DNA of 64,000 nt from Mesorhizobium ventifaucium (GCF_935822925.1 NZ_CAKXZS010000034.1:125993-189992); one strand, 5' to 3'; positions 8,685 through 16,518 are shown, numbered from the stretch's first letter. Notes: generated by a model from the sequence alone, not told the origin. A program made the numbers and translations.

Positions 8685-9961
8685 CCTCAGAAACGAAACT
8701 GCTAGACGGGATGGTGGTGGCAAGTTTGCCCCCATCGCCCACGATCATGCACGATCCCTGGCTGACAACCCGAGAGGCTTCCCCGCTGGCGGACATGGCG
8801 GCCTCCCTTAATGCCAGGCTTGAGGGCACTTCCCGCCGCAACCCAAAACGCAAGCCAAGGTGGGATGCCGCCCAGCGCCGCTTGGCCATTGTCCAGAATC
8901 TAGTGGCCAATCTCGCTATGCTCGCCTTCCGCCACCAGCCGGGCACCCGCCTTGCTGTCCAGGCGCATAAGCAGGCCGTCAACCGCTACGATCGCGAGGA
9001 GCTGCCACGAGGGCCCCTCATCACCACCCTCAAGTTGATGGCCGAGCAAGGGCTGGTGCACTACCACCAGGCAGTCTTTAAGCAGCTTCGGACCACCATC
9101 GAGCCCGCGCCACAGATGCGTGCCATGTTGGCTGGCTCGGGGGCAGCGCTGGGCGACATTAGCCGCGCCCCAGGAGGCGAGACAATCATTCTCAAAGCGG
9201 TAGTCGGCAGAGGCCGCCCGAAGGTGCTGGTGGACTACTCTGACACAGTTGAGACCCTCCGGCTTCGCGCCGAGATGGGGACCATCAACGCCGCCTTGGC
9301 AAGGAGTGACATAAGGCTATGCGGCAGCCGCCCGCCGCCTGACCAGCTCGTTCGGGTCTTCCTCATAGGGAGCCCGGAGGCACCGGCCAGCTTCGACGGC
9401 CACGGGAGGCTGTTCAGGGGCTTTTGGGAGTTCCTCCCCCGGGCGGAGCGGGCGGGCATCACAATCAACGGCGAGCGCGTGGTGGAGCTGGACTATCGCG
9501 CCATGTACGTTCATCTCGCGTACGCGCTCCTCGGGGCAGGCCTGCCGGGTAGAGACCCTTACGATATCCCCGGCCTCGAAAGGCACCGGGATGCCGTTAA
9601 GAAGGCAGTGGCGTCCCTCTTCTTTCGGGAAGGTGCCTTGCGCCGCCTCGCCGGGGAACTGAGAGAATTGCTGCCGGAGGGATGGACCGCGAGCAGGCTC
9701 ACAGCGGCGGTGGCAGCTCGGCATCCCGCCATTGCCCACCTCTTTGGTACCAACATAGGGCCGAGGCTTGCGAACGCCGAGAGTGGCGTCCTGGTCGCCG
9801 TGCTGCTCAGGCTTCTCTCTGAGGGCGTAGTCGCGCTGCCGATCCATGACTGTGTTCTCGTGGCGGAGAGCAACAAAGAGGCGGCCAGAACGGCGATGCT
9901 TCAAGAGGCGAGACGGCTGGTCGGTGTGGCGCTGCCGGTGGAGGAGAAAGTAGTTCAATAA
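8681..9961 (+). CDS. orphan protein with family A DNA-polymerase-like palm motifs
   Basis: A 426-residue protein with strong start support: GGAGGGG just before an ATG that overlaps the preceding stop. Three C-terminal motifs match the polymerase A palm and fingers in the right order. VVELDYRAMYVHLAYAL resembles motif A with Asp271, RDAVKKAVASLFF resembles motif B with Arg303-x3-Lys307, and ALPIHDCVLVAE resembles motif C with His389-Asp390. YDIPG and HLFGTNIGPRLANAES separate B from C. There is no 3'-5' exonuclease domain. The N-terminal half carries DYSDTVETLRLRAEMGTINAAL, which I recall from uncharacterised rhizobial mobile-element proteins. A role in replication or repair of the element is inference. 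Only one carboxylate per catalytic motif is obvious, so it may also be a non-polymerising derivative. Confidence 0.5.
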   Translation: MTSETKLLDGMVVASLPPSPTIMHDPWLTTREASPLADMAASLNARLEGTSRRNPKRKPRWDAAQRRLAIVQNLVANLAMLAFRHQPGTRLAVQAHKQAVNRYDREELPRGPLITTLKLMAEQGLVHYHQAVFKQLRTTIEPAPQMRAMLAGSGAALGDISRAPGGETIILKAVVGRGRPKVLVDYSDTVETLRLRAEMGTINAALARSDIRLCGSRPPPDQLVRVFLIGSPEAPASFDGHGRLFRGFWEFLPRAERAGITINGERVVELDYRAMYVHLAYALLGAGLPGRDPYDIPGLERHRDAVKKAVASLFFREGALRRLAGELRELLPEGWTASRLTAAVAARHPAIAHLFGTNIGPRLANAESGVLVAVLLRLLSEGVVALPIHDCVLVAESNKEAARTAMLQEARRLVGVALPVEEKVVQ

Positions 9962-10413
9962 CGCGCCGCTATGTAACAAGATAACTCGCCGCTATAGGCT
10001 CCAGGTATGGCTCTAGGAGTATTTGGAAGCCTCCGTTCCTCTCCATCGTCGGCTCTTCTACCGAGTGGCCTTGCTTCAGGCCGACATGACGCCGTGGCAT
10101 GTGGCTTGCTCTACCACCAGGCTGTAGTGCTCAATGTGACTGCCTTGAGTACCGGAAAGTCTTACAGTAGCTCCATCCAGTAGAGGAGGGAGGGGAAGCT
10201 ATTCCCCAATCAGGCCCTCCACCCAGTCACTCCCCAAACGGAACTCCCACCCTCCCACACCATGGCCACCGCAGGCCCCGCCGTCATGCAGTCCAGGGTC
10301 TCTCCCATCATGCCACTCGGGGCAGCGAAAGCTTGGGTCTCACCGCAGGAAGTGCCGCAGGGCCAAAAGGGGACGGCATGAGGTGGTGGCATAGGGCGGG
10401 ACCAGAAATCCGG
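9962..10413. other. gene-free stretch after the polymerase-like gene
   Basis: No supportable gene. CGCCGCTAT occurs twice (9964-9972 and 9987-9995), and the second copy continues into AGG, loosely like the core of a phage-polymerase promoter. A short perfect hairpin (GGGGAA-GCTA-TTCCCC) lies at 10192-10207. The stretch separates plus-strand phage genes from the minus-strand pair that follows. Confidence 0.4.
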
Positions 10414-10969
10414 TCAACTCGTCGGGCGCTCCAGGTTGACCAGGAAGTTGCCCTTAGCCCCCGCGCCGTAGTGCATCGCGGCAACCCCTGTCACCGTAAA
10501 GACGATGCCAAGAGGAAACACTACCCCGAGCAACACGAAGGCGGTGCCGAATAGCAGCCAAGGGTAGCGCACAAGGAACGGCATGAGGCCGACCACGATG
10601 AGCAGCTTCATCTGAAGATTCCAGATCGAGCACAGCGCACGGGCAGCCACTGGGACCATCTCATTCAAAGAGTCTTCCAGCCGCGCAAAGTCGCTGCGTG
10701 GGGCTGCACTGCTTTCGACAGGGTCTCCTGCCGGTCGGGCGTCGGCCGTGGGCGCGGCGGGCGAGACCAGTGGCGATTCCGGGGCGTTCCCTCTCCCAGG
10801 CATTAGCCACCCGATGACAAAGCCAATGGGGGCCGAACACAACCGCTCCGCTCACTGCACTGCCCAGTGCCGCAACGCCCGTGCTGAGGCCGATGGCGTA
10901 GCCGATCCCCCCGAAGATAAGACCGCGCGTGAGCCGACCTTGTGTGTAGCGTGGGGCGGGGCCACTCAT
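10414..10969 (-). pseudogene. membrane protein gene with apparent +1 frameshift
   Basis: Translation starts at 10969, where the ATG overlaps the stop of the lipoprotein gene (ATGA). The first frame gives MSGPAPRYTQGRLTRG then a glycine/alanine-rich membrane segment ending SGAVVFGP, after which it becomes arginine-rich nonsense and stops at 10661. Shifting by one base at the run of five G (10828-10832, C on the coding strand) continues smoothly into IGFVIGWLM and then a 130-residue tail. That tail holds a long double hydrophobic region (MKLLIVVGLMPFL and LLFGTAFVLLGVVFPLGIVF) before a stop at 10414. The two parts join into a sensible protein of about 185 residues with three to four membrane spans. 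Function unknown. The shift could be a mutation, a sequencing error in a homopolymer, or programmed. Confidence 0.55.
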
Positions 10970-11295
10970 CCGAACGAGAAGGTGAAGGGCTTGCCGCCAA
11001 GTGTACCCGAGCCAGTGCCGCGAGTGCCCGTCGAGACAAACGTGAAGGGGCCGCTCTGGCCGTCGCTGCAAGTGAACGTGCCGCTGCCCTCGCGCCTGGT
11101 TATGTACACGAAGTCACCTTTGCAGGTGCGGCCCTTGTTGCTTACGATGGAGAGGGTTCCGGCTCCGTCGATTTGGCCTGTTGCGGACCCTGTGAAGGTC
11201 TCGGAACCATCGCCCGACTGCCCCTTGACCGGCAGCGTCATAGCGCAACCGCTAATCATCAGCACTGCCGCCAGCGCTGCGCAAGCATTCCGCAT
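10966..11295 (-). CDS. small secreted lipoprotein
   Basis: This 109-residue protein begins with a short signal peptide ending in the lipobox MISGC, so it should be lipid-anchored after cleavage before Cys17. The mature part is rich in Gly, Ser and Thr. The segments GSGTFTCSDGQSGPFTFVST, GTRGTGSGTLGG and PFTFSFG recall a small lipoprotein family common in Rhizobiales and their phages; function unknown. Two further cysteines could form a disulphide. GGGGGGAT before the ATG at 11295 is the ribosome site; an upstream in-frame start at 11388 is less likely because it would bury the signal peptide. Its stop overlaps the start of the membrane protein gene downstream. Confidence 0.7.
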   Translation of the reverse strand: MRNACAALAAVLMISGCAMTLPVKGQSGDGSETFTGSATGQIDGAGTLSIVSNKGRTCKGDFVYITRREGSGTFTCSDGQSGPFTFVSTGTRGTGSGTLGGKPFTFSFG

Positions 11296-11650
11296 AAGAT
11301 TATCCCCCCCAAACAGTTGGGTGCAGCTTACACGGAAACCCCGCGTTCGCAATCGATCCACAGTCAGTGAAGCTCCGAAGCGAGTCATCGCTAGGGGAGC
11401 GCATCAATGGTTTTTTTGGACTATAGGCCCGGCCCCCCCCGATGGCTGTGACCAATAGTGGGCCGCTTGGCGTTGCGCAGCCTTGGGTGTACGAACCAGT
11501 CGCGGAAGGACGCCATACTCCTGCACATCTACTCAAGGCTTTGGAAGCGTGCTTCGGGTTGCCAACTGCTATGGTCCGCTGCTATGGAACTCGTAGGGTC
11601 GGACCCGAAAAGCTCTGTCTTTTCAATGCTGGGTGCGGCGTTTGAGGGAC
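11296..11650. other. gene-free stretch left of the first att-like site
   Basis: No supportable gene. A six-base stem (GAAAAG-CTCTGT-CTTTTC) lies near 11608-11625. The 96 bases ending at 11673 begin with GCTGCTA, which could nearly pair with TCGCAGC of the att-like site. However, no D-arm or anticodon arm can be drawn, so this is not called a tRNA. Confidence 0.35.
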
Positions 11651-11673
11651 TTCAATCCTCTCTCGCAGCACCA
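11651..11673 (+). other. att-like site, copy 1 (tRNA 3'-end sequence with CCA)
   Basis: These 23 bases recur without mismatch at 15412-15434. They read as a T-loop (TTCAATC), the 3' half of a T-stem (CTCTC), the 3' half of an acceptor stem (TCGCAGC), a discriminator base and CCA. This is the form of site used by tyrosine integrases that enter tRNA genes. The sequence lies 48 bases before the start of an integrase remnant, the usual att-int arrangement. The 5' part of a tRNA is absent here. Confidence 0.7.
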
Positions 11674-11720
11674 TTCCAACCCATTTTTCGCCGCCTGTCT
11701 GGTACACAGGGGTGGTACAC

Positions 11721-12437
11721 ATGAGCTTGAGAATGCCTGGACCTTGGAAGCTATCCGAAGACTGGTGTCTATTACCTTCGGCAACGCGCACCGACTGACT
11801 TGAAGAATTTTCCACTGGACGGGAAGGTAGCAATTCCCGTTGGCGGAGCATCAAAACAGTGAAAGCGGGGGCAACCGTCAAGGTCAGCCTCGCTACGAAA
11901 GACCGCGAAGAAGCCAAGAAGCGCCACCGCGAGGCCGACGCCGCACTACATGAGTACTGGCAAAGGTTCAGGGAAGGCCCTCAGCCGCTCTCCACCAAAC
12001 AAGTCCAGGCCCTTGCCGGCATCCACTACGCCCGCTTGGTCGACATGATGGACAGTGAGCCGGGCGAGGAGGGGATTTGGAAACAAGTCCTCCAGCTTAA
12101 CAAAAGCAAGCAGGCAAGCGGTGAACTGGACCGTTGGTTCGGGCCGACGGTCGATGATCTGTTTGCCGAGCAGGGGATAAATACTGAGCCGTTGAGTCGA
12201 ACCCGCGTCGTCCATGCCGCCTTCAAGGCAATTCAGCTTGCGGCTGAGACGAACCTCAAGAAGGCCGGAGGCGACTACTCGCCTGACGAGGAGGCGCGGA
12301 AGCAGTTCCCCGCCTGGGCTGCGGAGCCGACGCAAGTTGAAAGGCCTCCACGGGCGGCTGGCGACATGGACCTGTTTGCTCTCTTGGACCACAAGTTCGC
12401 CACCCAAAGCCGAAAGCCGAAGACCAAGGACGACTAG
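11721..12437 (+). pseudogene. tyrosine integrase remnant: two frameshifts, catalytic domain lost
   Basis: Three frames must be joined to read the protein. MSLRMPGPWKLSED starts at 11721, then TGVYYLRQRAPTDLKNFPLDGK continues in the next frame, and KTVKAGATVKVSLATKDREEAKKRH continues in a third from about 11853 to the stop at 12435. The pattern (PGPWK...GVYYLRQR.P.DL...V..SL.TKD..EA) is the N-terminal DNA-binding region of phage and genomic-island integrases. After about 240 residues the frame ends at RKPKTKDD. The catalytic Arg, His-x-x-Arg and Tyr part is missing and is not found downstream. GGTACACA occurs at 11700 and 11714 just before the start and again at 15341, possibly arm-type binding sites. 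The element it served can no longer move by itself. Confidence 0.75.
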
Positions 12438-12635
12438 GCACGGATGCTTGGGAGAGAGGGCCACGCGCTTGGCGCCGTAGGGAACGATACGGCGGGCCTG
12501 AGAGGCGGCTGGAGCATGCGACAGGGGCTGCGGAAGGCGTTGGCATAGAGCCGCGCTGTCACCGTTCCCGGCACACTCTTGGCACACCCTGTGAGTGCTG
12601 TATGTAGGGTGGCAGGAAAATGGGAGGGTGCAGGG

Positions 12636-13034
12636 GTGCGTTGGATTTTTCTTTTGATGGTGATGGCAGCAACTTCGCAATCTGCATTGGCGGCGGACGA
12701 ACAAGGCATGTTCATGACGGGTGGCGGGATGGGTTCCGTGAGTTGTCCGGAACTCGTAGACGGCATGGCATTGGTCCGACAGCGGGGAGGCATCAAAAGC
12801 CCGCAAGGCGTACAAGTAACCAATGAGTTCAAGCAATACGTTCGGGGGTTCCGCACAGGCTACAACATGGCTGCCCCCAAGGTTTCCGACGCCTTTGCTT
12901 CTTTGGGCGACGACGTGGTAGCCAAATCAATTGTCTTCATAGATAACTGGTGTACCAAACATCCCGAAGCGACCTTCGACCTTGGGCTATTGGAATTGGT
13001 GAAGACCTTGAAGGACAACGCCAAGAGTAATTAA
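12636..13034 (+). CDS. small secreted cysteine-containing protein (HdeA/Rap1a-like pattern)
   Basis: GTG start at 12636 with GGGAGG nine bases upstream; the frame opens earlier without support. The first 19 residues (RWIFLLMVMAATSQSALA) are a clear signal peptide. The 113-residue mature protein has one cysteine early (VSCPELVD) and one late (DNWCTKHPEATFD), with YVRGFRTGYN between. This spacing recalls small periplasmic proteins of the HdeA/HdeB or Rap1a type, in which the two cysteines form a disulphide. The likeness is weak and I do not claim the function. It lies between the integrase remnant and a long gene-free stretch, so it is cargo of the small element. Confidence 0.55.
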   Translation: MRWIFLLMVMAATSQSALAADEQGMFMTGGGMGSVSCPELVDGMALVRQRGGIKSPQGVQVTNEFKQYVRGFRTGYNMAAPKVSDAFASLGDDVVAKSIVFIDNWCTKHPEATFDLGLLELVKTLKDNAKSN

Positions 13035-14005
13035 GACAGGCGCTGAGAGCGGGAATATCTGGCGGAAAAATCCGCCCGACCGATCAGATAGAGGGCAGCG
13101 CGGGATCACCCCCCTCGGTTCCACCACACGCCACGCTCAGGAACGCTTAGGCAGCCTCGCTTCACCCCACGGTTGACGCACCAGAGCTCGTCTCGCGGTA
13201 GCGCCAATGCTGTTTCGTGGGGTCGTCGAGCATGGGATGACTGCGAGCTTCAGGTAACGGCGGTGGTTGCCGTTGCGGTCAACATCGGATCGCCCAGGCA
13301 GGTAATGCGGTCGCTTTGACGGAGCGGCCGAAGTGGATCGTCAGGCTTGGGCGGAGGGCGTTTGTGGTCGACGAGCGGGTGCCTGAGGGGTTGCCTTTGC
13401 GTCGGGGATCTCCTCAGGCAGCGTCGGGGAGGACTAGGAGGAGGCACGGCCGAAGGTCGCTGAACGGGCGCTGAAGATGGCGCTCTGGGTCGGCTAGACC
13501 TTCGGGGTTCCGTGACGGTAAATGAGCAGCGGGGACCGGGTGGGGGGCTTGGGGTTAGTCCCCGCTGCTTTGAGCTGCCTTCGCAGGGTGCAGTGGCAGC
13601 ACAACTAAATAGTGACTGAGCGATGACAGGACAGACAGCGGAGCCTTGGGCACCCTGTCAGTCTTACACCGGCTAGTGCCGCCCCCAAGGCCACCCGGGC
13701 GGGTGTCTCAAGAGTGCGGCCGGGGACGGACCTTCAAAGATTGCGACTTCCGTACCCCAGCCTACACCCCGGCCTGACGCGCGTGCCCACCCAATGACGA
13801 GTGCCCACCCAATTGACCCCAGCGTCAAGCGACAGGTCATTAGTAGCCGATATAGGTCGCCCCCAAAATCGGCCGCTTGAGCTAGCTCGGATAGACAATT
13901 CGGGTGAGCGGGTTCAACGGGGTCAAAAGGAGGGGTCGGAATATCCGGGCCAAATTTTCATACGACCCATCGGATAACAGGCTCATGCGAGCTAAAGTGA
14001 GAGCT
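13035..14005. other. 970-bp gene-free stretch of the small element
   Basis: Open frames here are short and arginine/proline-rich and look random. The clearest structure is a hairpin with a perfect 12-bp stem (13525-13536 pairing with 13558-13569) around a 21-base G-rich loop, without a T-run. GTGCCCACCCAAT occurs twice, 18 bases apart (13783 and 13801). An RNA gene is possible, but none of a known class is recognised. Confidence 0.4.
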
Positions 14006-14248
14006 TCATGGCCATAGTACCCCCTCCTCCTCGGCAGCAGCCTCCAAGTCCTTGCGTACTTCCTTGAGGTCCACCTCCTCGCCACCTAAGGCTTGAAGGC
14101 AGAGGGCCGACGCTCGGTGCCACTTGGGTCCCCTCTTGGTCCACTTCAGGAGCTGCTCGGCGGCACCTCTGACGTTTTTGCACCCGTAGCTGACACCGAC
14201 CAGCTCGGTCTTCACGAACACCGGAGGGGAGAACCAGAAGGTTGCCAT
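14006..14248 (-). CDS. DUF982 family protein
   Basis: The protein is 80 residues: MATFWFSPPVFVKTELVGVS, then GAAEQLLKWTKRGPKWHRASALCLQAL and a C-terminal KDLEAAAEEEGVL. This matches the DUF982 layout: an opening strand pair, a helix with A...LL.W, a second helix with A...C..AL, and a closing helix with AA.E.G. DUF982 proteins are small, abundant in Rhizobiales and of unknown function. The usual tryptophan and alanine positions are kept. No strong ribosome site is visible before the ATG. It is the last of three short minus-strand genes (14977 to 14006), which may form one transcript. Confidence 0.6.
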   Translation of the reverse strand: MATFWFSPPVFVKTELVGVSYGCKNVRGAAEQLLKWTKRGPKWHRASALCLQALGGEEVDLKEVRKDLEAAAEEEGVLWP

Positions 14249-14381
14249 GAGGGGAATCTAGAGGGGGAAGAGGCCGCTGATAAGGGAACGATGTAGGCCC
14301 GCGCGGGTTTAGAGCGGGTTTAGAATTGCGGCGGTCAGTTCTCCGTGGAAGCACAGCCGCTGTGGGCCCGTCGCTTGTCCC

Positions 14382-14594
14382 TCAACGGCGGCGGGCTCTC
14401 CCTTGGGGGGCGTATTCGGCCCGCCCGGCCTTGCCGATTGCCTCAAGCAATGATGCCAGAGTTGGCGGCAGTTCTGGTTCGACCTCCAGCCCAAGCAGCT
14501 TGTGTACGTGATGACGATTGTCTTCAGCACTAATGAACTGCCGAATGAACTCGGCAACGGGGGGCTTTTGCCCGGCCCTATCACGCTTTGCCAT
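14382..14594 (-). CDS. small hypothetical protein (70 aa)
   Basis: The frame begins MAKRDRAGQKPPVAEFIRQF, then DNRHHVHKLLGLEVEPELPPTL and LLEAIGKAGRAEY. The composition is that of a real soluble helical protein, and GGGACAAG stands upstream of the ATG at 14594. No family recognised. It sits between two other short minus-strand genes inside the 3.8-kb element. Confidence 0.4.
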   Translation of the reverse strand: MAKRDRAGQKPPVAEFIRQFISAEDNRHHVHKLLGLEVEPELPPTLASLLEAIGKAGRAEYAPQGRARRR

Positions 14595-14722
14595 GTCTGC
14601 TTGTCCCAACCCCGCCCAGCCGCAACTCGCGAAATACGGAATGGTTCCTTTAGGGGTCAGTAATGTTTGGTAGAAATTCTGAGCGCGAAGGACTGGCTGA
14701 TCAACCGGCGGCCATCAGAGGA

Positions 14723-14977
14723 TCATTCGCGTTGGTCGAAGGCTACCGCGCGCCCAAATGCCGGAGCCGCTTCCACGATAAACTCGATCAGATCACAGTC
14801 GGTCACTTCCCAATGGGGGCCATCTTCGCGCACCGCTGCTATGGTGGCCTTAACGGAGACGATTCCGCCGTATGGGGCTGCCTCGATGACCTCCATCACA
14901 AGGTCCTCGACTGTGCGCCCGTTGGTCGTCTTAACGTTCACCCGAGGGTTCCCCGAGCCGCTGCCCCAAGTAACCAC
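14723..14977 (-). CDS. small hypothetical protein (84 aa)
   Basis: A GTG at 14977 has GGAAAG eight bases upstream and starts VVTWGSGSGNPRVNVK. The remainder (TVEDLVMEVIEAAPYGGIVS, TIAAVREDGPHWEVTDCDL, IEFIVEAAPAFG) alternates strands and helices in a believable way. No family is recognised. It may be the first gene of a minus-strand run of three, and it diverges from the plus-strand gene at 15004 across only 26 bases. Confidence 0.35.
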   Translation of the reverse strand: MVTWGSGSGNPRVNVKTTNGRTVEDLVMEVIEAAPYGGIVSVKATIAAVREDGPHWEVTDCDLIEFIVEAAPAFGRAVAFDQRE

Positions 14978-15003
14978 TTGTTGCACTTTCCGGGAAAAAA
15001 TCA

Positions 15004-15273
15004 ATGTACGATTTCGTACGAAAAAAGGGGCCGGAATGTTTGGTAGAAATTTCTGGCGGGGTGCAGCAGAGCATCGAGGCGGAGTACGCAACAGCGATGA
15101 GTGAGCGCACGAGGCGGTTTGCTGAGCTAAAGGAGCGCTGCATGAACGACGGTCGCTTCAGTCGACTTCTCTGCCTAAATCTCGTGGCGGCTGGGTTTCC
15201 GGCAGATGAGGCAACCAAAATATCACCGCAGTTTGCCATTTTTAGCGCGATGGGGCTGGGGAGGACGAAGTAA
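15004..15273 (+). CDS. small hypothetical protein (89 aa)
   Basis: The protein begins MYDFVRKKGPECLVE and continues with a charged helix (EYATAMSERTRRFAELKERC) and a hydrophobic C-terminal part; no family recognised. The start codon overlaps a perfect inverted repeat GTACGA-TT-TCGTAC at 15006-15019, which could hold a repressor over the start and the divergent gene at 14977. Twelve bases (GTTTGGTAGAAA) repeat at about 14664 and 15037. No good ribosome site precedes the ATG. Confidence 0.35.
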   Translation: MYDFVRKKGPECLVEISGGVQQSIEAEYATAMSERTRRFAELKERCMNDGRFSRLLCLNLVAAGFPADEATKISPQFAIFSAMGLGRTK

Positions 15274-15411
15274 CGGCTCGTTCGCACGGCAGAGCTTGAT
15301 GGTCTCAGGTCAAGCGTCGGTTGCAGAGGAGACACAAGGGTGGTACACAGACTGCACCGGCGACGAAAATTTACGAAGTAATATCAGATAGTTGTGCCAT
15401 CGCTTGGCGAG

Positions 15412-15434
15412 TTCAATCCTCTCTCGCAGCACCA
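15412..15434 (+). other. att-like site, copy 2, right edge of accessory DNA
   Basis: An exact 23-base copy of the site at 11651-11673, 3,761 bases downstream. The preceding base is G here (GTTCAATC, as in a tRNA T-loop) but C in copy 1, and sequences on both sides differ. No 5' tRNA half precedes it. A shared motif (CACA, A or G, then GGGTGGTACACA) lies about 60-80 bases away: at 11707, downstream of copy 1, and at 15332, upstream of copy 2. To the right the gene content becomes chromosomal in character. Confidence 0.7.
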
Positions 15435-15684
15435 GTTTCACTGGTAAATCAACTTCTTAGACGTTTTGCCATTTACGTGAGCCGTCGTCGGCGTGCGGAA
15501 CAAAGTGCGAAACTGCATGCCCTGGAGCGAAGAACCGGTAGGTTTCGGGCCAGAGACGTGATCGCTTACGATGCCAGCTTCGCCTTTTGTGCGGGTCGTT
15601 TCGGCGACTTCTTTTTGCTGAACGCCAGCAGACTCGCGGCCAGTTGTCCATGGACGGTGTCTACCTCCATCTATCTTGCCGTAG

Positions 15685-16107
15685 CTAGGCGGCCACGCGA
15701 ATGTCGACTTCCACCGTGCGTCCCAGCGCTGAGAAGGCTGCTTCCAACTGTTCCAGTCTGGATCGGTGATCAAGCCTGAACAGGCGGTCGACAGACTCCC
15801 TCTTCCAATCCGATCGCGTGGCTAATTCTGCTCGCGTTATATCCGCATCCCTGAGCGACCAATAAAGGTTCAGCTTCAGCCAGGTCAGTGCCGGTAAATC
15901 GATGACCAATCCCGGTTGGCCATCTGGGCGAGGGACGTCCTCACCATCGTCGATCATACTTGCCAGTGCGGTCTCTATGGCATCAACCGCGTGCTGGAGC
16001 ACACCCTGCTCATCTTCTGCGAACGTCACCACAATTGGCAATTGCGGGCATGTTATGAGCAGCGTTCCGTTATCGTCCGGTTCCACGTTGACACGATATC
16101 CAGCCAT
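15685..16107 (-). CDS. hicB: HicB-type antitoxin
   Basis: The protein is 140 residues. The N-terminal part (YRVNVEPDDNGTLLITCPQLPIVVTFAED and HAVDAIETALASMIDDGEDVPRP) is the HicB partial RNase H-like fold with its usual DG.. and P.P pattern. The C-terminal part (LRDADITRAELATRSDWKRESVDRLFRLDHRS) is a helix-turn-helix for binding its own promoter. HicB neutralises HicA, a small mRNA-cutting toxin. The start at 16107 overlaps the HicA stop (TGATG), giving the usual hicA-hicB order. HicB appears intact while its toxin gene is broken, so it may survive as a regulator or as protection against HicA toxins elsewhere. Confidence 0.85.
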   Translation of the reverse strand: MAGYRVNVEPDDNGTLLITCPQLPIVVTFAEDEQGVLQHAVDAIETALASMIDDGEDVPRPDGQPGLVIDLPALTWLKLNLYWSLRDADITRAELATRSDWKRESVDRLFRLDHRSRLEQLEAAFSALGRTVEVDIRVAA

Positions 16108-16269
16108 CACTTCAATCCCAACTGCTTTTTGATTGCATTGACCAAGCCTGTTCCGAGTTCCTTGCCAGCCATGCATTGGCAATTCCGACTTGCGATCACC
16201 ACGACGGATGATCAGGTGGCTGGAGCCACCCTTCTTGGTTTCGAGGTGCAACCCTGTGCGGCGAGCCAT
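16106..16269 (-). pseudogene. hicA: hicA toxin gene, frameshifted
   Basis: One frame reads LETKKGGSSHLIIRRGDRKS then ELPMHG. After one extra base near the MHG codons the next frame reads GKELGTGLVNAIKKQLGLK and stops at 16106, overlapping the hicB start. Together these give the double-stranded-RNA-binding-like fold of HicA with its GSxH histidine region and the conserved MHG-KELGTGLV...IKKQLGL tail. The N-terminal start is unclear: an ATG at 16269 is the first in frame but gives a short beginning, so the 5' end may be damaged as well. As written, the gene cannot make a full toxin. Confidence 0.75.
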
Positions 16270-16518
16270 AGAACTGCGCGCCCGGTTGTGGCACAAAGTC
16301 CAGCACAGCATGTTCGCCCAGGTGTTCTGCGCGCAAGGATGCTCAAAGGGGAGCCGGATCGACTGCCGCCAGGGCCTTCTCAGTTTTAAGTTCGGCCGCG
16401 GGTGGCGAAGGTTTTGCCAATCGCGCGTTTGCAGCCTATGCTCCGATATCGGCCGCCAGTGCTGCGGATGCAGCCGACAGTGAGAGGATACGTGCTCTTG
16501 CCCGTTCGGGAGAGAGCC

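Noticed and set aside
9964..10000. Phage single-subunit RNA polymerase promoter suggested by CGCTATAGG
   Set aside because: Only one copy extends to ATAGG, and no phage RNA polymerase gene or second matching site in a sensible place is present in the window.
11578..11673. Possible tRNA gene ending at the first att-like site
   Set aside because: GCTGCTA and TCGCAGC could nearly form an acceptor stem and the T-arm is partly pairable, but no D-arm or anticodon arm with a 7-base loop can be drawn between them.
11458..11724. Plus-strand frame of 88 codons across the first att-like site
   Set aside because: No convincing start site; reading through a tRNA-like sequence and arm-type repeats makes coding unlikely.
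13250..13447. Minus-strand Pro/Arg-rich frame
   Set aside because: Low-complexity composition, no ribosome site and no family likeness.
15340..15434. Possible tRNA gene ending at the second att-like site
   Set aside because: Only the T-loop and 3' acceptor half are present; no matching 5' acceptor strand or anticodon arm is found.
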